DNA of 34,338 nt, from contig CANIJN010000027.1 in NCBI GenBank assembly GCA_947467625.1, forward strand, positions 1 through 34,338. The letters run 5' to 3'. This DNA comes from Opitutia bacterium (GTDB lineage: Bacteria; Verrucomicrobiota; Verrucomicrobiia; Opitutales; Opitutaceae). A program made the position numbers and the translations under genes. The notes below the pieces were generated by a model, which saw only the letters and a program-made list of their open reading frames with translations, searched no databases and was not told the origin of the DNA. This document shows positions 33,018 through 34,338 of the stretch, piece by piece (the first letter of the stretch is position 1; each line of letters opens with the position of its first letter).

Positions 33018-33137
33018 CCGATCTCTGGCGGTGCACTGGTTCGGATGAGGCAGGAGCCTGTGTTACGGTCCGGTGACTTTCCTCATCCAGCCGTGACCAC
33101 GGCTTGACCCATCGTGCGGGCGCACCAAACGAAACCT

Positions 33138-34253
33138 ATGAGATTCGTCCGTCCGCTTTCGTCGCTCCTCGCAGCCGTCCTTCTGAGCGCGGTGCCGCCG
33201 GTCGCCGGTGCCAACGCCGGTGCGAGCGCCAGCGCTGGCATCGACACCGCCCGTGCGCTCGCCCACGCCGCCCCCGACGCAACCTTGCGAGAAGAATTGG
33301 TCCACGACGTGGCGACATTTTTCGCCCGCCGCGGGGATAGCGCCGGAGCGCGATCCGCTGCGGCCCAACTGCCTCCGGGCCGGCAAGCCCTAGTGCTGCT
33401 CGAACTCGCCGCTCATCTGCCCGACCCGCGCAGCAAAGATGCGGAGCAACTCGCCCTCGATGCCCAGACCGCCAAAGCCCTCACCACCGACTGGCGCAAG
33501 GCCCGCGTCGCCCGACTCCTTGCGGTGACCTACGCCCGTATCGGTAAGTTCGATGCGGCCGTTGCCCTCGCCCACACGGTGCCGGACACCGAGGAAAAAG
33601 CCTCGGCCTTGCAAGCGGTGGTCGCCGAACTCAACCGTGCCGGCGAAATCGCTAAGGCGCGGGAACTGGCCGGAACGATTGAAGAAAATCGCCGCTACGG
33701 CACGTATCGTCAGAAAGCCGCCGCGCTCGCGGACACCGCGCGTACCCTCCACGCGCGCGGCAATCCCGAGGAAGCGGCGACGTTGCTCGCCCAAGCCGAA
33801 CTGCTCCTGCCCAAAAAACCGGGCTGGAGCGACGGAGGTGCTTATCGTGACGTCGCCGTCGCCGCTTACCATTGCGGGCAAAAAGAGAAAGCCGTCGAGC
33901 TGCTCACCCGGGCCGAAGCGCTGGCCCAACAGATCGCGGGACCGTGGAAAGTGACTGAACTGACCCGCATCGCGGCGGCGTGGCGCGACTGTGCCGACGT
34001 CGCCCGCTCGGCCGCACGCCTTGCAGAGGCGGCCGTCTTCCTTAAAACGCTCCCGCCGCTGGAACGTGCGGAGGAAGCCCTCGCTCTTGCTGAAGGCTGG
34101 GCGCTCGCCGGTGAATCGTTCGAGGGGAAAGCCCAAGCCCGCGCGCTCGTGACGGCCGTGCTGGCCGAAGCGGATAGTGCTGGCAGGGCGGATACGTGGC
34201 GCAAACCGCGCGTGCGCGCGTTGCTCGCGTTGGCTGAGTTGAGTGGAAAATAG
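33138..34253 (+). CDS. Secreted TPR-like helical-repeat protein of unknown function
   Basis: The protein is 371 residues from the ATG at 33138; a GTG at 33114 would add eight residues before the signal peptide. After SLLAAVLLSAVPPVAGANA the sequence is almost wholly alpha-helical and Ala/Glu-rich. It shows repeating helix pairs such as KARVARLLAVTYARIGKFDA, ALQAVVAELNRAGEIAKARE, ALADTARTLHARGNPEEAAT and VAVAAYHCGQKEKAVELLTR. The spacing and Gly/Ala positions match tetratricopeptide-like repeats. Such proteins act as scaffolds. It follows the third phosphatase by 120 bp and may or may not belong to that cluster. No catalytic motif is visible. Confidence 0.8.
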   Translation: MRFVRPLSSLLAAVLLSAVPPVAGANAGASASAGIDTARALAHAAPDATLREELVHDVATFFARRGDSAGARSAAAQLPPGRQALVLLELAAHLPDPRSKDAEQLALDAQTAKALTTDWRKARVARLLAVTYARIGKFDAAVALAHTVPDTEEKASALQAVVAELNRAGEIAKARELAGTIEENRRYGTYRQKAAALADTARTLHARGNPEEAATLLAQAELLLPKKPGWSDGGAYRDVAVAAYHCGQKEKAVELLTRAEALAQQIAGPWKVTELTRIAAAWRDCADVARSAARLAEAAVFLKTLPPLERAEEALALAEGWALAGESFEGKAQARALVTAVLAEADSAGRADTWRKPRVRALLALAELSGK

Positions 34254-34285
34254 CGTCGAGGAATCGGGCAGCCCACCCCGAGCGG

Positions 34286-34338
34286 CTACGACAGTGCGTT
34301 CAGCTGGGCATTGGCCCCGGCCAAACGTTGCGCGAGGC
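34286..34338 (-). CDS. Possible C-terminal end of a convergent gene at the window edge
   Basis: On the minus strand the frame from the edge reads LAQRLAGANAQLNALS and ends with TAG at 34288-34286. Composition and a helix-like heptad pattern look like a real C-terminus, and it would converge on the preceding gene with a 32-bp gap. Only 16 codons are visible, so this could be chance. Confidence 0.3.
   Translation of the reverse strand, partial: LAQRLAGANAQLNALS

Noticed and set aside
33043-33104. Stem-loops after the third phosphatase (8-bp arms at 33043/33081 and a 7-bp stem at 33089-33104) as a terminator
   Set aside because: Neither is followed by a T-tract and the first has a 30-base loop.
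1-34338. tRNA, rRNA, CRISPR array, insertion sequence or prophage
   Set aside because: I found no cloverleaf with a CCA-like end, no rRNA-like stretch, no regularly spaced long repeats and no transposase, integrase or phage structural gene.

Overview
The window is GC-rich, densely coded and contains no RNA genes, CRISPR arrays or transposases that I could find. It most likely comes from the Verrucomicrobiota, close to Opitutaceae. The main clue is the TonB-dependent receptors. Two start with a 'LSPF.V...GYQ' segment and two carry an N-terminal carboxypeptidase-regulatory-like domain, and none is accompanied by a SusD partner. The taxonomic call is an inference from family resemblance, not from a marker gene.

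Layout, left to right. (1) 1-2142, minus strand: an MBOAT O-acyltransferase (AlgI-like) followed by an AlgJ/AlgX-like SGNH protein cut by the window edge. This is a typical pair for O-acetylating an exported polysaccharide. (2) 2395-14153: a glycan or plant-ester utilisation region. Two divergent TonB-dependent receptors flank a promoter region with two perfect dyads. They are followed by a Tat-exported protein of unknown family, a sulfatase and a tannase/feruloyl-esterase-family protein. (3) 14169-23236, minus strand: a complete phosphate-sensing and uptake set. In transcription order it is an O/P-type porin, pstS, a strong terminator, then pstC, pstA, pstB, phoU, phoB and phoR. Between the pstS terminator and pstC lie an eroded plus-strand gene and a 17-bp inverted repeat. 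(4) 23451-33017, plus strand: a TonB-dependent receptor with an in-frame amber stop, a purple-acid-phosphatase-like protein, a second TonB-dependent receptor, and two more metallophosphoesterases joined by GTGA and ATGA overlaps. (5) 33138-34253: a helical-repeat secreted protein, then the possible tail of a convergent gene at the right edge.

How the parts work together. The 214-bp gap between the porin and the amber-interrupted receptor contains two back-to-back series of 11-bp-phased GTCAC-like repeats, the architecture of PhoB sites. One reads toward porin-pstS and one toward the receptor/phosphatase cluster. A third such site lies upstream of pstC. The simplest reading is a PhoR/PhoB regulon that couples inorganic phosphate uptake to a phosphorus-scavenging locus: secreted phosphatases release phosphate from organic esters, and TonB receptors and the porin bring products across the outer membrane.

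Most notable observations: the amber codon in an otherwise open receptor gene; the combined receptor/phosphatase phosphorus locus; an extra periplasmic domain of about 220 residues in PstC; a phosphoesterase that lacks the GHxH motif; a tannase-family protein missing both cysteines of the CS-D-HC motif; and a perfect 23-bp palindrome overlapping the start of the sulfatase gene.
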